Assembly (NCBI RefSeq): GCF_913773635.1
Contig: NZ_CAJYGQ010000004.1
Span: 19,159-83,158, forward strand
Origin: an uncultured Mucilaginibacter sp.
Lineage (GTDB): Bacteria; Bacteroidota; Bacteroidia; Sphingobacteriales; Sphingobacteriaceae
Direction: 5' to 3'
DNA length: 64,000 nt
Below are positions 23,059 through 32,692 of this stretch, piece by piece (the stretch's first letter is position 1; every line of letters begins with the position of its first letter). The notes under the pieces were generated by a model. That model did no database searches and was not told the DNA's origin. It saw nothing but the letters and a program-made list of their open reading frames with translations. Made by a program: the position numbers and the translations under genes.

Positions 23059-23741
23059 TTTTCGGTAATTGGCTTTTTTAACTCCTTAATTAAGTCAAGT
23101 ATTTGCTGGGGCGAAAGGTACAAGCGTTTAATGCGTGCAATATACTCGGGCGGTAAATCATGATTGTTGAGTATAAAGTTTTTGGTTTTGATGATGTAAT
23201 TGCCAAGCCCGTGCTGCACCGCATATTTATCAGCATTACGCTCGGCCTGCATTAATGATTTTTCGGAACTTAAATAGCTTATGCCAAAACCAATCAGTTG
23301 CCAGTTGTTGCGATTGTGATAGTCCATAACGTGCCCCAGCTCATGTCCTATCCAACCTATCAACACATCATTTGGCGCGTCCTCAATTGGCATTGACCGG
23401 TGAACCATGTGAAACATAGGATTAATTTTGATCACGTAACTTCGTTTTTTTTGCCCCCTGAAAAATGTGCCAACCACAGGTTGCGACAGCATTATCGACT
23501 TGCTGGTATTGGGATCGAATATGAAATCAATAGGCGTATCTTTTAATTCGGGATAATACTTCAAAGCGGCAAGAATTTCTGTTTTAAGTACTACTGGAAT
23601 AGTTTTATGCTGGTAGAAAACATTTTTTTGGCTGGCACCAGCCAGTGAGGCAGGTGTTGAGGAAAAATACACCAATGTATATACATAAGCACTTACAATT
23701 AGTGCCACAAGTACAATCATAAACAGGTGTTTCCTTTTCAT
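23055..23741 (-). CDS. Membrane-anchored HExxH zinc metallopeptidase
   Basis: A 228-residue protein with one N-terminal membrane anchor (HLFMIVLVALIVSAYVYTLVYF) and the rest presumably outside the cytoplasm. HELGH (133-137) followed by AERNADKYAVQHG (E167, D171) gives the gluzincin arrangement of two His and a distal Glu that bind zinc, resembling M48-type peptidases but short. No known family name is firm. It shares the four-base TAG overlap with the convergent GH3 gene. The start is directed away from the pentapeptide gene with 75 bases between. It probably acts on envelope proteins or peptidoglycan-associated peptides (inference). Confidence 0.75.
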   Translation of the reverse strand: MKRKHLFMIVLVALIVSAYVYTLVYFSSTPASLAGASQKNVFYQHKTIPVVLKTEILAALKYYPELKDTPIDFIFDPNTSKSIMLSQPVVGTFFRGQKKRSYVIKINPMFHMVHRSMPIEDAPNDVLIGWIGHELGHVMDYHNRNNWQLIGFGISYLSSEKSLMQAERNADKYAVQHGLGNYIIKTKNFILNNHDLPPEYIARIKRLYLSPQQILDLIKELKKPITEN

Positions 23742-23816
23742 AACTAAAACAACGCATGTATCAGGTTATGGTTTATATAGCTTTTGTTAATTAAAATATG
23801 TTGTTTTGGCTACTCT

Positions 23817-24401
23817 ATGACATTAGCTATGCAACAACAATACAACGATGGCGTAACATTTGAAAAGTTAAGTTACGCAGGCGAGATTATTAACGGTAAA
23901 GAATTTCAGGACTGTGTGTTTAAGCAATGCGACCTGAGTAACGGCAACTTTGGCAATAATAAGTTTATTGATTGTGTATTTGATGGTTGTAACTTATCTA
24001 TGTTAAAGCTTTCACAGGCAACTTTAAGCAGCACTGTTTTTAAGAATTGCAAACTGCTTGGAATAAACTTTCACGAATGCAGCGACTTTATGTTTAGCGT
24101 TGAGTTTGAGAGCTGTGTGCTCGACTATGCATCTTTCAGCGGGAAAAAGATGCTTAAAACAAACTTCAGTAAATCTTCAATTAAAGAGGTAAACTTTTCA
24201 CAAACTAATCTTACAGGTTCCAAATTTCAGCATTGTGACCTTGACCGTGCAATATTTCACCGCACCGATCTTAGTTCGGTTGACTTTACAACAGCTGCAA
24301 ATTTTGATATCGATCCCGAAGTAAATACTATTAAAAAGGCAAGCTTCACTGCTGATAGCCTTATTGGCTTGTTAAGGCGCCATCAAATAAAAGTTATTTA
24401 A
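23817..24401 (+). CDS. Pentapeptide-repeat protein
   Basis: From the ATG at 23817 the protein has 194 residues; a TTG at 23784 or an ATG at 23829 are other possible starts. From about residue 20 to 165 it is built of A(N/D)LxF-like pentapeptides (FQDCVFKQCDLSNGNFGNNKF..., TNLTGSKFQHCDLDRAIFHRTDLSSVDF), which fold as a square right-handed beta helix. A break near the middle (KLLGINFHECSDFMFS) resembles the two-coil layout of Qnr/McbG-like proteins that mimic DNA and protect gyrase. Function here is unknown and resistance should not be assumed. Its stop overlaps by four bases the stop of the convergent DUF4269 gene. Confidence 0.85.
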   Translation: MTLAMQQQYNDGVTFEKLSYAGEIINGKEFQDCVFKQCDLSNGNFGNNKFIDCVFDGCNLSMLKLSQATLSSTVFKNCKLLGINFHECSDFMFSVEFESCVLDYASFSGKKMLKTNFSKSSIKEVNFSQTNLTGSKFQHCDLDRAIFHRTDLSSVDFTTAANFDIDPEVNTIKKASFTADSLIGLLRRHQIKVI

Positions 24402-24937
24402 TGTTTGCTTGGATCTACATCAAGCAAGGCAATATATGGGTTGCCTTCTAAATTTAAAACTTTGGCAAAAGCAGGCTCAGTTTTATAGCCTTGCTGCTTA
24501 AGCTGTATAATTTGTTGCCTGAAAGATTCCCCTTTATATTCAAGCAACTGATGTTCAATAATCATGTGACGGTAGCCAAACTGCTGTTTAACCGGTATGC
24601 TTTGGCCAAATACCTCAACTTCCCAATCATCAGCAAAAAAGTTGGCAACAACTGCATCTGTTCCGGCTATTGACGTTTCGTAAATCTTAAATCTGTCAAG
24701 AAACGAAAACTCTTTGAGTAGCGTATTCATGAAGAAATCTTTATCCGTATAATGACATAAGATGTCTAAATCACTTCCTTGTATATCAATATTAAGAGGA
24801 ATTGTTCCGGCCAGTACGGCTTCAAATGGTTGCAGTATTGATAAAATATTAAGACTAATTAAGGTGCGGTAGGCACTCTGCTGCCGGCTGGTGCCATTAG
24901 CTAAATAATCAATATTATCAAAGTTGATATGAGGCAC
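24398..24937 (-). CDS. DUF4269 protein, nucleotidyltransferase-like
   Basis: A 179-residue cytoplasmic protein. AGTIPLNIDIQGSDLDILCHY (about residues 42-62) carries the hG-hS...DhD pattern of the nucleotidyltransferase superfamily, as in DUF4269 proteins, and VANFFADDWEVEVFGQ may provide the third acidic residue. The family has no proven substrate. It lies upstream of nothing on its strand but the convergent pentapeptide gene, and 40 bases downstream of rsmD on the same strand, so it may be read through from the DUF3822-rsmD operon. Confidence 0.75.
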   Translation of the reverse strand: MPHINFDNIDYLANGTSRQQSAYRTLISLNILSILQPFEAVLAGTIPLNIDIQGSDLDILCHYTDKDFFMNTLLKEFSFLDRFKIYETSIAGTDAVVANFFADDWEVEVFGQSIPVKQQFGYRHMIIEHQLLEYKGESFRQQIIQLKQQGYKTEPAFAKVLNLEGNPYIALLDVDPSKH

Positions 24938-24976
24938 GCGTTATACTTTTTTATCTACGCATGAATAGCGCTTAAA

Positions 24977-25543
24977 TTACTGTTCCTCGCCAGTTGCCTC
25001 TTCATGCTCTTTCATCCAAAAGAATGAAAAAGACGAATGCCCGTAACGGCGCTGTTCGGCAAAATTGGAATGATTGCTCAGGTTTTGCATCGATTGATGT
25101 TCTACAATAAGCAAACCACCTGGTAGTAACAGGTTCCGGTCAAATACAATTTTAGGTATCTCGGGTATGCGGCTAAGGTCATACGGCGGATCGGCAAAAA
25201 TCAGGTTGTAACCTTCAGTTTCAATATCAAGGTATTTAAATACATCGGCCTTAAAGGTTTTTATTTGATCAAGTCCGTGTTGTCGCGCTGCCTCCTTAAG
25301 GTAGTTAACACAATGAATACTACGATCAACGGCAACTACGTTTTGCGCGTAGCGCGATGCAAATTCAAGTGCAAGATTCCCCGTGCCGCTGAACAGATCA
25401 AGTACCTTAATGCCTTCCAGCTCAATTTGATTTTGCAGAATATTGAAAAGGGCTTCTTTTGCCAGGTCGGTTGTGGGCCTTACAGGTAAGTTTTTAGGCG
25501 GATTAAGGCGTAATCCTTTTAAGCGTCCGCCAATGATGCGCAT
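24977..25543 (-). CDS. rsmD: 16S rRNA (guanine(966)-N2)-methyltransferase
   Basis: Methylates G966 of 16S rRNA during small-subunit assembly. At 188 residues it has the family N-terminus MRIIGGRLKGLRLNPP and VRPTTDLAKEALFNIL, the SAM-binding VLDLFSGTGNLALEF and the catalytic NLIFADPPYDL. It begins inside the end of the DUF3822 gene (25-base overlap), a gene order seen repeatedly in Bacteroidetes as I recall it. The C-terminus ends in a short Glu-rich tail (KEHEEATGEEQ). Confidence 0.95.
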   Translation of the reverse strand: MRIIGGRLKGLRLNPPKNLPVRPTTDLAKEALFNILQNQIELEGIKVLDLFSGTGNLALEFASRYAQNVVAVDRSIHCVNYLKEAARQHGLDQIKTFKADVFKYLDIETEGYNLIFADPPYDLSRIPEIPKIVFDRNLLLPGGLLIVEHQSMQNLSNHSNFAEQRRYGHSSFSFFWMKEHEEATGEEQ

Positions 25544-26346
25544 AACGATAGTGCAGTAAGAGACAAAAACTGATGAGCAGGCAAAGTTCCCGATTGTTGT
25601 ACCACCGATGTGTTGTTTAATTCTACCGTTTTAAAAATATCGGTAAGAATATTGTGATATCGCATGTCGTTGTGCGCAATACTGCCACTTAATACAACCG
25701 ATACTGTACTCATATCAAGCTTTAGTTGCTGACAAACAAAAGCGGTATAGTAAGCCAATTCATCTTCGTGGGTAAAATCAAAGGTGTTAAACAGTTGTAG
25801 CTTGCCCTGCCTAAAATAGGCAACATCAAATTGCTGATGGTAAATATTGATATATAAATGATAACCCGATGGCTGGCTGCTTGCAATAGCTTGTAACCAA
25901 CCGCTTGCGCCAAATATTACTCGTTCGTTGCCAAAGCGCTGTATGGCTTGTGTTACGGCTGGTGTAGCCTTAAATATAACATCATTGCTGTCATCAAGCG
26001 GCTGTGAAAATACAGTGTCTTCGGGCTTAACGTCTAATAGCCGTGCAGTATCAATGGTGGTTTCCTGATCAAGCAAACCTTGCGGTACAAGTGTAAAAGC
26101 AGATGATTTGATGCCGGTAACTACGTTAGCATAGTGAAAGTTGAGTACTTCCTGCACCTCGCCTGGTTGTGTAAGCTCAGTTAAAGGCGCATCATGCCGC
26201 CAAACCATTAACTTATCACCGTGCGTTACCGCCAGCGAAAAGTTTGTTTCGCTTAGTTGCAGCAATAGTGTGTAATTTCCAACCTGGGTATAATTAAACT
26301 GCGGGTCGATATAATGATACAGCGAATCGTTCATAGCAACGCTCAA
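25519..26346 (-). CDS. DUF3822 family protein
   Basis: A 275-residue cytoplasmic protein of a family restricted to Bacteroidetes, with an actin/hexokinase-like fold expected. Visible features are NYTLLLQLSETNFSLAVTH near the start (like a phosphate-1 strand pair), VIFGASGWLQAI and a second half repeating that layout (YHLYINIYHQQFDVAYFRQGKLQLFNTF). The conserved position directly upstream of rsmD, with a 25-base overlap, suggests translational coupling and perhaps a ribosome-related job (inference). The start at 26346 could be replaced by the ATG four codons in. It diverges from the helicase gene with 51 bases between. Confidence 0.85.
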   Translation of the reverse strand: MSVAMNDSLYHYIDPQFNYTQVGNYTLLLQLSETNFSLAVTHGDKLMVWRHDAPLTELTQPGEVQEVLNFHYANVVTGIKSSAFTLVPQGLLDQETTIDTARLLDVKPEDTVFSQPLDDSNDVIFKATPAVTQAIQRFGNERVIFGASGWLQAIASSQPSGYHLYINIYHQQFDVAYFRQGKLQLFNTFDFTHEDELAYYTAFVCQQLKLDMSTVSVVLSGSIAHNDMRYHNILTDIFKTVELNNTSVVQQSGTLPAHQFLSLTALSLCASLADA

Positions 26347-26397
26347 AAGTAACTATTTTTTCATTGCTTTGTTAAGGTTTAGGGCCTTTTTTGAATC

Positions 26398-27825
26398 ATG
26401 CCAGCATCAGAGCAATTAAGTAAATCATTTCCGCATCAGCCAGCTCCGCAGCAACAGGAGCTGTTTAAACGGCTGCATGAGTTTTTATTAAGCAATAACG
26501 GCCACGAGTGTTTTTTACTTAAAGGTTATGCTGGTACAGGTAAAACAACCGTTGTAAGCGCTTTAGTGAAAGCTCTTAAAGCCTATGGTTTAAAGTCGGC
26601 CTTATTGGCGCCAACGGGCAGGGCGGCAAAGGTTATCACAAGTTATTCGGGGCGCAAAGCATATACCATTCACAAACGTATATACCGTAAAAAGTCGGCC
26701 ATGAACATGGATGAGGCGTTTATGCTTGCCCCAAATCTTTCTGAAGATACCCTTTTTATTGTTGACGAAGCGTCAATGATATCTGATGAGGTTAGTGGCG
26801 GTAGTTACAGTACCTTACTGCATGATTTGGTCAATTACGTTTACAACATGAAAAATTGTAAACTGATGCTGGTAGGAGATACTGCACAGCTTCCACCTGT
26901 TGGAGCCGATTTTAGCCCGGCGCTTGATGCGCGCATACTGAAAGAGGAATTTGCGTTGCAGGTTTTTGGCTTTGAACTTACTGATGTACTTAGGCAGCAA
27001 AAAGATTCGGGGATTTTAAGCAATGTTACCGCCGTACGCGAACTTATTAGGCAGGAGCAGGAAGTATTTCCGCAGATTATTACTAAAGGGTTTAAAGATG
27101 TTTACCGTATGACGGGTGAGCGGCTTGAGGAAGGGTTGAATTATGCTTACAGTAAATATGGGCATGATGGTACCCTGGTAATTTGCCGGTCGAACAAAAA
27201 TGCCAACCTGTATAATCAACAAATACGCAACCGCATACTTTACCGCGAAGAAGAACTTACAGGCGGCGATCAGGTAATGGTGGTTCGTAATAATTATTTC
27301 TGGCTGCCGGAACGCGAGGAGGGGAGTACCGGCTTTATAGCCAATGGTGATATTGCCCGTATAAAAAAGGTGCGGCGTATTGAGGATATGTACGGTTTCA
27401 GATTTGCTGATGTACAAATTGAGTTTATTGATTACGCCGAAGACCCTGTAATTGATTGCAAAGTATTGCTGAATACGTTATATACTGATGCCCCTGCCTT
27501 ACCGCAGGAAGATCAACGAACATTTTTTGTAGAGGCCATGAAAGATTATGAGCATATACCCGCCCGGCGCGACAGACTCAACGAGCTTAAGAAAAACCCG
27601 TACTACAACGCCTTGCAAATTAAGTTTGCTTATGCGGTTACCTGCCATAAGGCTCAGGGTGGGCAATGGGAATCTGTTTTTATAGATCAGGGGTATTTGA
27701 CAGATGAAATGCTTAATACCGATTTTTTGAGATGGTTTTACACAGCATGTACGCGGGCAACAAAGGAACTATTCCTGGTGAACTTCAGTTCTAAATTTTA
27801 CCGTGATCCGGCACCGGAGATATAA
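26398..27825 (+). CDS. RecD-like ATP-dependent DNA helicase
   Basis: A 475-residue superfamily 1B helicase. Motif I is GYAGTGKTTV (about residue 44-53), motif II VDEASMISDE, motif III VGDTAQLPPVG, and the late motifs YAVTCHKAQGGQWESVF (V) and YTACTRATKELFLV (VI) are complete, so it should be an active 5'-3' helicase. It is much shorter than RecD2 or RecD of RecBCD and lacks their N-terminal regions; Bacteroidetes commonly have this compact form. No recB or recC adjoins. It is divergent from the DUF3822-rsmD pair and ends near an extended hairpin. Confidence 0.9.
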   Translation: MPASEQLSKSFPHQPAPQQQELFKRLHEFLLSNNGHECFLLKGYAGTGKTTVVSALVKALKAYGLKSALLAPTGRAAKVITSYSGRKAYTIHKRIYRKKSAMNMDEAFMLAPNLSEDTLFIVDEASMISDEVSGGSYSTLLHDLVNYVYNMKNCKLMLVGDTAQLPPVGADFSPALDARILKEEFALQVFGFELTDVLRQQKDSGILSNVTAVRELIRQEQEVFPQIITKGFKDVYRMTGERLEEGLNYAYSKYGHDGTLVICRSNKNANLYNQQIRNRILYREEELTGGDQVMVVRNNYFWLPEREEGSTGFIANGDIARIKKVRRIEDMYGFRFADVQIEFIDYAEDPVIDCKVLLNTLYTDAPALPQEDQRTFFVEAMKDYEHIPARRDRLNELKKNPYYNALQIKFAYAVTCHKAQGGQWESVFIDQGYLTDEMLNTDFLRWFYTACTRATKELFLVNFSSKFYRDPAPEI

Positions 27826-27832
27826 TAAAAAA

Positions 27833-27872
27833 GCATCTGCATAAACGATGTAAATAAGGTTTATACAGATGC
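27833..27872 (+). terminator. Hairpin after the helicase gene (weak terminator)
   Basis: GCATCTG-c-ATAAAC pairs with GTTTAT-a-CAGATGC around a 12-base loop. There is no T tract on the plus strand, but on the minus strand the stem is followed by TTTTTT, so it more likely terminates the small ORF at 27900-27992. Confidence 0.6.
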
Positions 27873-27899
27873 CCGAAAGGTTAGGTTTAAAAAACGAGG

Positions 27900-27992
27900 T
27901 TAATAATGCGGCTCTTTAATCTTAAATAAGATAATTACCAGTAAACACATCAGCGTAAATACCGCCGAAAATAAAGTAAACGCCTTTTTCAT
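27900..27992 (-). CDS. Candidate 30-residue membrane protein
   Basis: A minus-strand ATG at 27992 opens a 30-codon frame encoding a basic start (MKKA), one hydrophobic helix (FTLFSAVFTLMCLLVIILF) and a charged end (KIKEPHY), a classic small membrane protein layout. GAGAG lies a few bases upstream of the ATG as a possible ribosome site. Just downstream (27833-27872) a hairpin is followed on this strand by a T run, which would terminate its message. It fills a gap between the helicase and the sensor kinase. Nothing is known of a function; presence in related genomes would confirm it. Confidence 0.5.
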   Translation of the reverse strand: MKKAFTLFSAVFTLMCLLVIILFKIKEPHY

Positions 27993-28292
27993 AACTCTCA
28001 CATGATTAGGTAAATAATTAATCAGTACGCTTGGGTACACTTTGGTGATACAATTTAATAGCCACAATTCAACTTTTGATATAATTGCAACAGGCGATTG
28101 TATCGTTAATGTAATGTGTAAAGAAGTAGCTAAACCATTGAAAAAGGACTAATTGTAGCAATTTTTATATTGTTTCAAAAAAAATACACCCTGTAGGTTT
28201 TTAACTAATATAGTAGGGCGTTTAGCCTCTTTAATAGGCTTTAAACAATATAATTCCTGCTAGCTTGTGCGCTAATTTAAAGTTAATAACCT
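27993..28292. other. Non-coding gap, nothing recognised
   Basis: About 300 AT-rich bases between the small membrane ORF and the sensor kinase 3' end. I see no ORF, tRNA or strong hairpin. It should contain the promoter of the minus-strand small ORF, but no TAnnTTTG match is convincing. Confidence 0.4.
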
Positions 28293-29627
28293 TTAATTTT
28301 TCAGCCGTGGCAATCTTATACTAAAAGTGGTTCCCTTGCCTTCAATACTTTGCACATCTATACGCCCATGATGCTTCTCAACTATTTGTTTTGAGATGCT
28401 TAGGCCTAAGCCGGTTGATTTTTCACCTTTCAATCCGCGCCTGCCCGCCTTTGAAAACCTATCAAATATATTTGGCAAAAGCGGTTCGGGGATACCCATT
28501 CCATAATCTCTCACATCAATTTGCACATAAGTGTCTTTTTCACTTAATAGTATTTCAATTCTCTCTTTATCTTTTGAAAACTTAGCTGCGTTACTAATTA
28601 GGTTATCTATAACGCGATGAAACTTCTCCTGGTCAATAAGTGCATGTACAGGCTGTTGCGGGTAGGTAAGTACCAACTCATTGGTAAAGCTGCTTACATG
28701 TTGCCAAACCTGCACTATACCTTGCAAAAAGCTATTCATATCAACAAGGGCTTCGGTCATTTGGTTGCTGTTGTCATTGCGGGCAACCTCAAGTAAATCA
28801 TTTATAATGGACAATGCTTTTCGGCATGATGCCTTGATCATATTCATGTTCTCCTGCATGTCATCATCCAGCTCGTCCATTTCAATAAGTTGGGCAATTG
28901 ATTCAACTGCACCTATAGGATTGCGGAGGTCATGTGCAACCATTCCTAAAACGTCGTTTTTAAAGGCACTTGCCTTTTCAATTTCCACGTTTTTTTCCTT
29001 TATCATCTTAAACTGTATATACTGGCTGGCCCGGTACGAGTAAATATGCCTTGATACAAAAAAGAAAATTCCGGCCAGCACTATGAGTAACAGTTCGTTA
29101 TATAAAATCTCAGTAGGGTCGGCATGGGTATAAAGCAAGATAAGGCTGAACAACAGTATGTTTACAAGCGTAAGCAAAATACTTTCCTGATACTCAAAAG
29201 TATAAACACCACCAACTGCAATTAATGCTACCATATAAATTATGATGTTGCGGCTTGGATCAGAAGTGGCCATAAACGTAAACACAATTCCGCAGGCAAG
29301 TAGATACGTACTGAACAATAGAATATGAGCGAGTGACAATTGCAGCCCGTTTCTGTACGTTTTAATTTTTTTAATTAAAAAGGCGCCAGAAAGGTAAAAT
29401 AACGGCGTAATAATTATAGTTGCCCAGTTTGCTGCGCTAAATTCTGGAAAGTTATGGATGCGTGTTAGCGAAGGTGGAAGCAGCGTTATAAACAGCCGTA
29501 TGGCAACGCTAAGTACAAAGAATATTATGGCAGCAACTTGTGCCGTGCTTAAGTTTTGAAGCGTATAAAACTTTTGATAGCCAACACGGTAAAGCTTTGG
29601 AATGCTTTTAAAGTAGTAGGTTTCCAA
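28293..29627 (-). CDS. Membrane sensor histidine kinase
   Basis: A 444-residue kinase. Six hydrophobic segments fill residues 30-195 with only short loops between, so the signal is probably sensed in the membrane. A short coil (ROUGHLY 200-222) leads to the HisKA domain with MVAHDLRNPIG (phospho-acceptor H232), then the ATPase domain with N box DNLISNAAKFS, DYGMGIP and GEKSTGLGLSISKQIV. All catalytic boxes are intact. There is no adjoining response regulator, so it is an orphan; the receiver-only protein at 10563 is one unproven candidate partner. A -7 box lies 20 bases upstream. Confidence 0.93.
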   Translation of the reverse strand: METYYFKSIPKLYRVGYQKFYTLQNLSTAQVAAIIFFVLSVAIRLFITLLPPSLTRIHNFPEFSAANWATIIITPLFYLSGAFLIKKIKTYRNGLQLSLAHILLFSTYLLACGIVFTFMATSDPSRNIIIYMVALIAVGGVYTFEYQESILLTLVNILLFSLILLYTHADPTEILYNELLLIVLAGIFFFVSRHIYSYRASQYIQFKMIKEKNVEIEKASAFKNDVLGMVAHDLRNPIGAVESIAQLIEMDELDDDMQENMNMIKASCRKALSIINDLLEVARNDNSNQMTEALVDMNSFLQGIVQVWQHVSSFTNELVLTYPQQPVHALIDQEKFHRVIDNLISNAAKFSKDKERIEILLSEKDTYVQIDVRDYGMGIPEPLLPNIFDRFSKAGRRGLKGEKSTGLGLSISKQIVEKHHGRIDVQSIEGKGTTFSIRLPRLKN

Positions 29628-29646
29628 TTTTGATAAGTGTTTGAGT

Positions 29647-29654
29647 CAAAACTA
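29647..29654 (-). promoter_or_regulatory. Candidate -7 box for the sensor kinase
   Basis: CAAAACTA on the plus strand reads TAGTTTTG on the minus strand, matching TAnnTTTG, 19 bases before the kinase ATG. No -33 box at the normal distance. Confidence 0.4.
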
Positions 29655-29887
29655 AAGGTTTTAATCAAAATTGGATAAAAGAGCTCAGCTCTAATGGGTG
29701 ATTTTTAACCCAAGTGTTTTGGTTTTTAACCTTATGGAAACTGCAAGTGATATTGGCAGATGTTATGAACTTAGCTTTAACGTGTTTATTTATGTTTAAA
29801 AGACAAATTGACGTTTAATATTTAACTAAGGCTGACTTTTTTTCAGGAAAGTAATACTGGCAAACAGTTTGAATGGTAGTTGTTACC

Positions 29888-32479
29888 ATGAATTTTAACA
29901 ACTTTACCATCAAAGCACAGGAGGCTGTACAAAAGGCATCCGAAATAGCAACCGGTAATCAGCAACAGGCCATTGAGAATGCCCACCTGCTGAAAGGTTT
30001 GTTACTGGTTGACGAAAATGTAATCAGCTATCTTTTAAAGAAGCTGAATGTAAATATAAGCCGTTTAAACCAAACACTTGATACGCAAATTGAAGCGTTT
30101 CCAAAGGTAAGCGGCAGTAATATATACTTGTCTTCAAACACCAATACAGCGCTGCAAAAAGCGCAGAGCTACTTAAAGGAATTTAAAGACGAGTTTGTAT
30201 CAGTGGAGCATATTCTGCTGGGTATACTATCGGTAAACGATAAGGTTAGCAGCGCCCTTAAAGATTATGGCGTAAACGAAAAAGATCTCAAAACCGCTAT
30301 TATAAGTTTGCGTGGCGATAGCAAAGTAACAGACCAAAACGCCGAAGCTACTTATAATGCCCTGAACAAATATGCCCGTAACCTGAACGAGTATGCCGAA
30401 TCAGGCAAATTGGACCCTGTTATTGGCCGCGATGAAGAGATACGCCGCGTAATACAGATATTAAGCCGCCGTACCAAAAATAACCCGGTACTGGTAGGCG
30501 AGCCGGGCGTAGGTAAAACTGCCATTGCCGAGGGTATAGCTTTTCGCATTATCAAAGGCGATGCGCCAGATAACCTGAAAACCAAAACGGTTTTCTCGCT
30601 TGATATGGGTGCGTTGGTTGCCGGTGCAAAATACAAAGGTGAGTTTGAAGAACGCCTGAAAGCCGTAGTGAACGAGGTAATTAAAAGCGATGGGGAGATT
30701 ATTCTCTTTATTGATGAGATACATACCCTGGTTGGTGCCGGTGGTGGCGAAGGTGCTATGGATGCGGCAAATATTCTTAAACCGGCCTTGGCCCGCGGCG
30801 AGTTACGTGCCATAGGTGCCACTACACTCAATGAGTATCAAAAATATATTGAAAAAGATAAGGCCCTCGAACGTCGTTTTCAGCGTGTGCTGGTTGATGA
30901 GCCTGATGCAGCCGACGCTATTTCAATTTTACGTGGATTAAAAGAGCGTTACGAAGCACACCATAAAGTGCGCATTAAAGACGAAGCCATAATTGCTTCG
31001 GTTGAAATGTCGCAACGATACATTGCCGACCGCTTTTTGCCCGATAAGGCTATTGACTTAATGGACGAGGCCGCTTCAAAACTTCGCCTTGAGATGAACT
31101 CGGTGCCCGAAGCAGTTGACGAACTGGAACGCCGTATTATGCAGCTTGAAATTGAGCGCGAGGCTATCAAACGGGAGGGCGACGACCGCAAGGTGAAAGA
31201 CCTGAGCGAGGAAATTGCCAATTTATCATCACAGCGCGATTCGTTACGTGCCAAATGGCAGGGTGAAAAGGATTTGGTTGATGGCATCAACACCAAAATT
31301 GAAGCTATTGAAGCTTACAAGTTGGAAGCCGACCAGGCCGAACGTGCGGGTGACTATGGCAAGGTTGCCGAGCTACGGTATGGCCGCATTCGCGAAACCG
31401 AAGCCGAAGTAGAAAAGTTGAAAGAGGCTCTGCGCCAGGATCAGGAAGATCACCGTATGCTGAAGGAAGAAGTTACGGCCGATGATATCGCCGGTGTGGT
31501 ATCGCGCTGGACAGGTATCCCGGTATCAAAAATGATTCAGAGCGAGCGTGAAAAACTGCTGCATTTGGAAGAGGAACTGCACAAACGTGTGGCTGGTCAG
31601 GAAGAAGCCATAGAGGCCATAAGCGATGCCATTCGCCGTAGCCGTGCCGGTTTACAGGATAAGCGTAAGCCAATTGGTTCGTTTATCTTTTTAGGAACAA
31701 CCGGCGTGGGTAAAACCGAGCTGGCCAAAGCTTTGGCAGAGTTCCTGTTTAATGATGAGCATTCGATGGTGCGTATTGATATGTCGGAGTACCAGGAACG
31801 CCACGCCGTTAGCCGTTTAATTGGTGCGCCTCCGGGCTATGTGGGTTACGATGAAGGCGGACAGTTAACCGAAGCCGTGCGCCGTAAACCATACAGCGTT
31901 ATCCTGTTAGATGAGATTGAAAAAGCCCACCCCGATATATTTAACATATTGTTGCAGGTGCTGGATGATGGTCGCTTAACTGATAATAAAGGCCGCGTGG
32001 TAAACTTCAAGAATACCATCGTAATCATGACCTCCAACATTGGTTCGCACATTATACAGGAGAACTTTGTAAATTTTGAGGATAGCGATAAGGAAGAGGT
32101 AATGGCTCGTACCAAGAACCAATTGTTTGAAGTGCTGCAAAAAACCATCCGCCCGGAGTTTTTAAATCGTATCGACGAGATCATCATGTTTACCCCACTA
32201 GGTAGAGATGAGATAGGGGAGATCGTGAAACTCCAATTCAAAGGGCTGCAACAAACCCTCAACGAAATGGGTATTCAAATTGAAGCAACCCCCGAGGCCC
32301 TCGACTGGCTGGCACAGCTGGGCTACGATCCGCAGTACGGCGCACGTCCGCTAAAAAGGGTTATCCAAAAGAAAATACTCAATGAGTTGAGCAAGCAAAT
32401 ACTGGCCGGTAAGGTTGATAAGGATAGCAAGATAAAGCTGGACATGTTTGATAACCAGTTCGTGTTCTTAAACGAGTAA
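29888..32479 (+). CDS. clpB: ATP-dependent chaperone ClpB
   Basis: The Hsp100 disaggregase that pulls polypeptides out of aggregates with DnaK. From the ATG at 29888 it begins [17 protein letters not shown], the family N-terminus; the ATG at 29873 adds five unlikely residues. Length is 863 residues. In order: double Clp N-domain, first AAA+ domain ([27 protein letters not shown]), the long coiled-coil middle domain (about 400-530, [23 protein letters not shown]...), second AAA+ domain ([27 protein letters not shown]) and the C-terminal domain ([11 protein letters not shown]). It has its own terminator. No CIRCE or sigma-32-type site was recognised upstream. Confidence 0.97.
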   Translation: MNFNNFTIKAQEAVQKASEIATGNQQQAIENAHLLKGLLLVDENVISYLLKKLNVNISRLNQTLDTQIEAFPKVSGSNIYLSSNTNTALQKAQSYLKEFKDEFVSVEHILLGILSVNDKVSSALKDYGVNEKDLKTAIISLRGDSKVTDQNAEATYNALNKYARNLNEYAESGKLDPVIGRDEEIRRVIQILSRRTKNNPVLVGEPGVGKTAIAEGIAFRIIKGDAPDNLKTKTVFSLDMGALVAGAKYKGEFEERLKAVVNEVIKSDGEIILFIDEIHTLVGAGGGEGAMDAANILKPALARGELRAIGATTLNEYQKYIEKDKALERRFQRVLVDEPDAADAISILRGLKERYEAHHKVRIKDEAIIASVEMSQRYIADRFLPDKAIDLMDEAASKLRLEMNSVPEAVDELERRIMQLEIEREAIKREGDDRKVKDLSEEIANLSSQRDSLRAKWQGEKDLVDGINTKIEAIEAYKLEADQAERAGDYGKVAELRYGRIRETEAEVEKLKEALRQDQEDHRMLKEEVTADDIAGVVSRWTGIPVSKMIQSEREKLLHLEEELHKRVAGQEEAIEAISDAIRRSRAGLQDKRKPIGSFIFLGTTGVGKTELAKALAEFLFNDEHSMVRIDMSEYQERHAVSRLIGAPPGYVGYDEGGQLTEAVRRKPYSVILLDEIEKAHPDIFNILLQVLDDGRLTDNKGRVVNFKNTIVIMTSNIGSHIIQENFVNFEDSDKEEVMARTKNQLFEVLQKTIRPEFLNRIDEIIMFTPLGRDEIGEIVKLQFKGLQQTLNEMGIQIEATPEALDWLAQLGYDPQYGARPLKRVIQKKILNELSKQILAGKVDKDSKIKLDMFDNQFVFLNE

Positions 32480-32517
32480 GGTCTCGTCTTCCGCCTGAGG
32501 CGGATCTATTATATGAT

Positions 32518-32550
32518 AAAAGGGAATTGTCTTAAAGACGGTTCCCTTTT
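32518..32550 (+). terminator. Terminator of clpB
   Basis: AAAAGGGAA and TTCCCTTTT pair around an inner GTCTT/AGAC stem and run into T residues, 40 bases after the stop. A separate perfect palindrome TCCGCCT-g-AGGCGGA (32490-32504) precedes it. Confidence 0.85.
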
Positions 32551-32651
32551 GAAGTTCGTGATTGACTTATAAACACAGATTGCTACATACCTTGCAATGT
32601 TATCTTACTGATTTTGCCAATGGATTCATTTAAAAATTTTTCTTAATAGTA

Positions 32652-32682
32652 TTTGGACTGCTTCTAAATAATGCTAAATTTG
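32652..32682 (+). promoter_or_regulatory. Full Bacteroidetes-type promoter of the 32693 gene
   Basis: TTTG (32652-32655), a 19-base spacer and TAAATTTG (32675-32682) match TTTG-N18-20-TAnnTTTG. The ATG at 32693 is only 10 bases past the -7 box, so the message should be nearly leaderless. Confidence 0.7.
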
Positions 32683-32692
32683 CCTCAGTAAG

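Noticed and set aside
23817..24401. Pentapeptide protein as a Qnr quinolone-resistance determinant
   Set aside because: The repeat fold alone does not show gyrase binding; there are no resistance-gene signs nearby.
30352..30831. Long open frame antisense to clpB
   Set aside because: A shadow of the strongly biased clpB codons; composition is Ser/Arg/Ile-rich nonsense with no domain.
32490..32504. TCCGCCT-g-AGGCGGA palindrome as an uptake or binding site
   Set aside because: One copy in the window; I could not find a second occurrence, so no function can be claimed.
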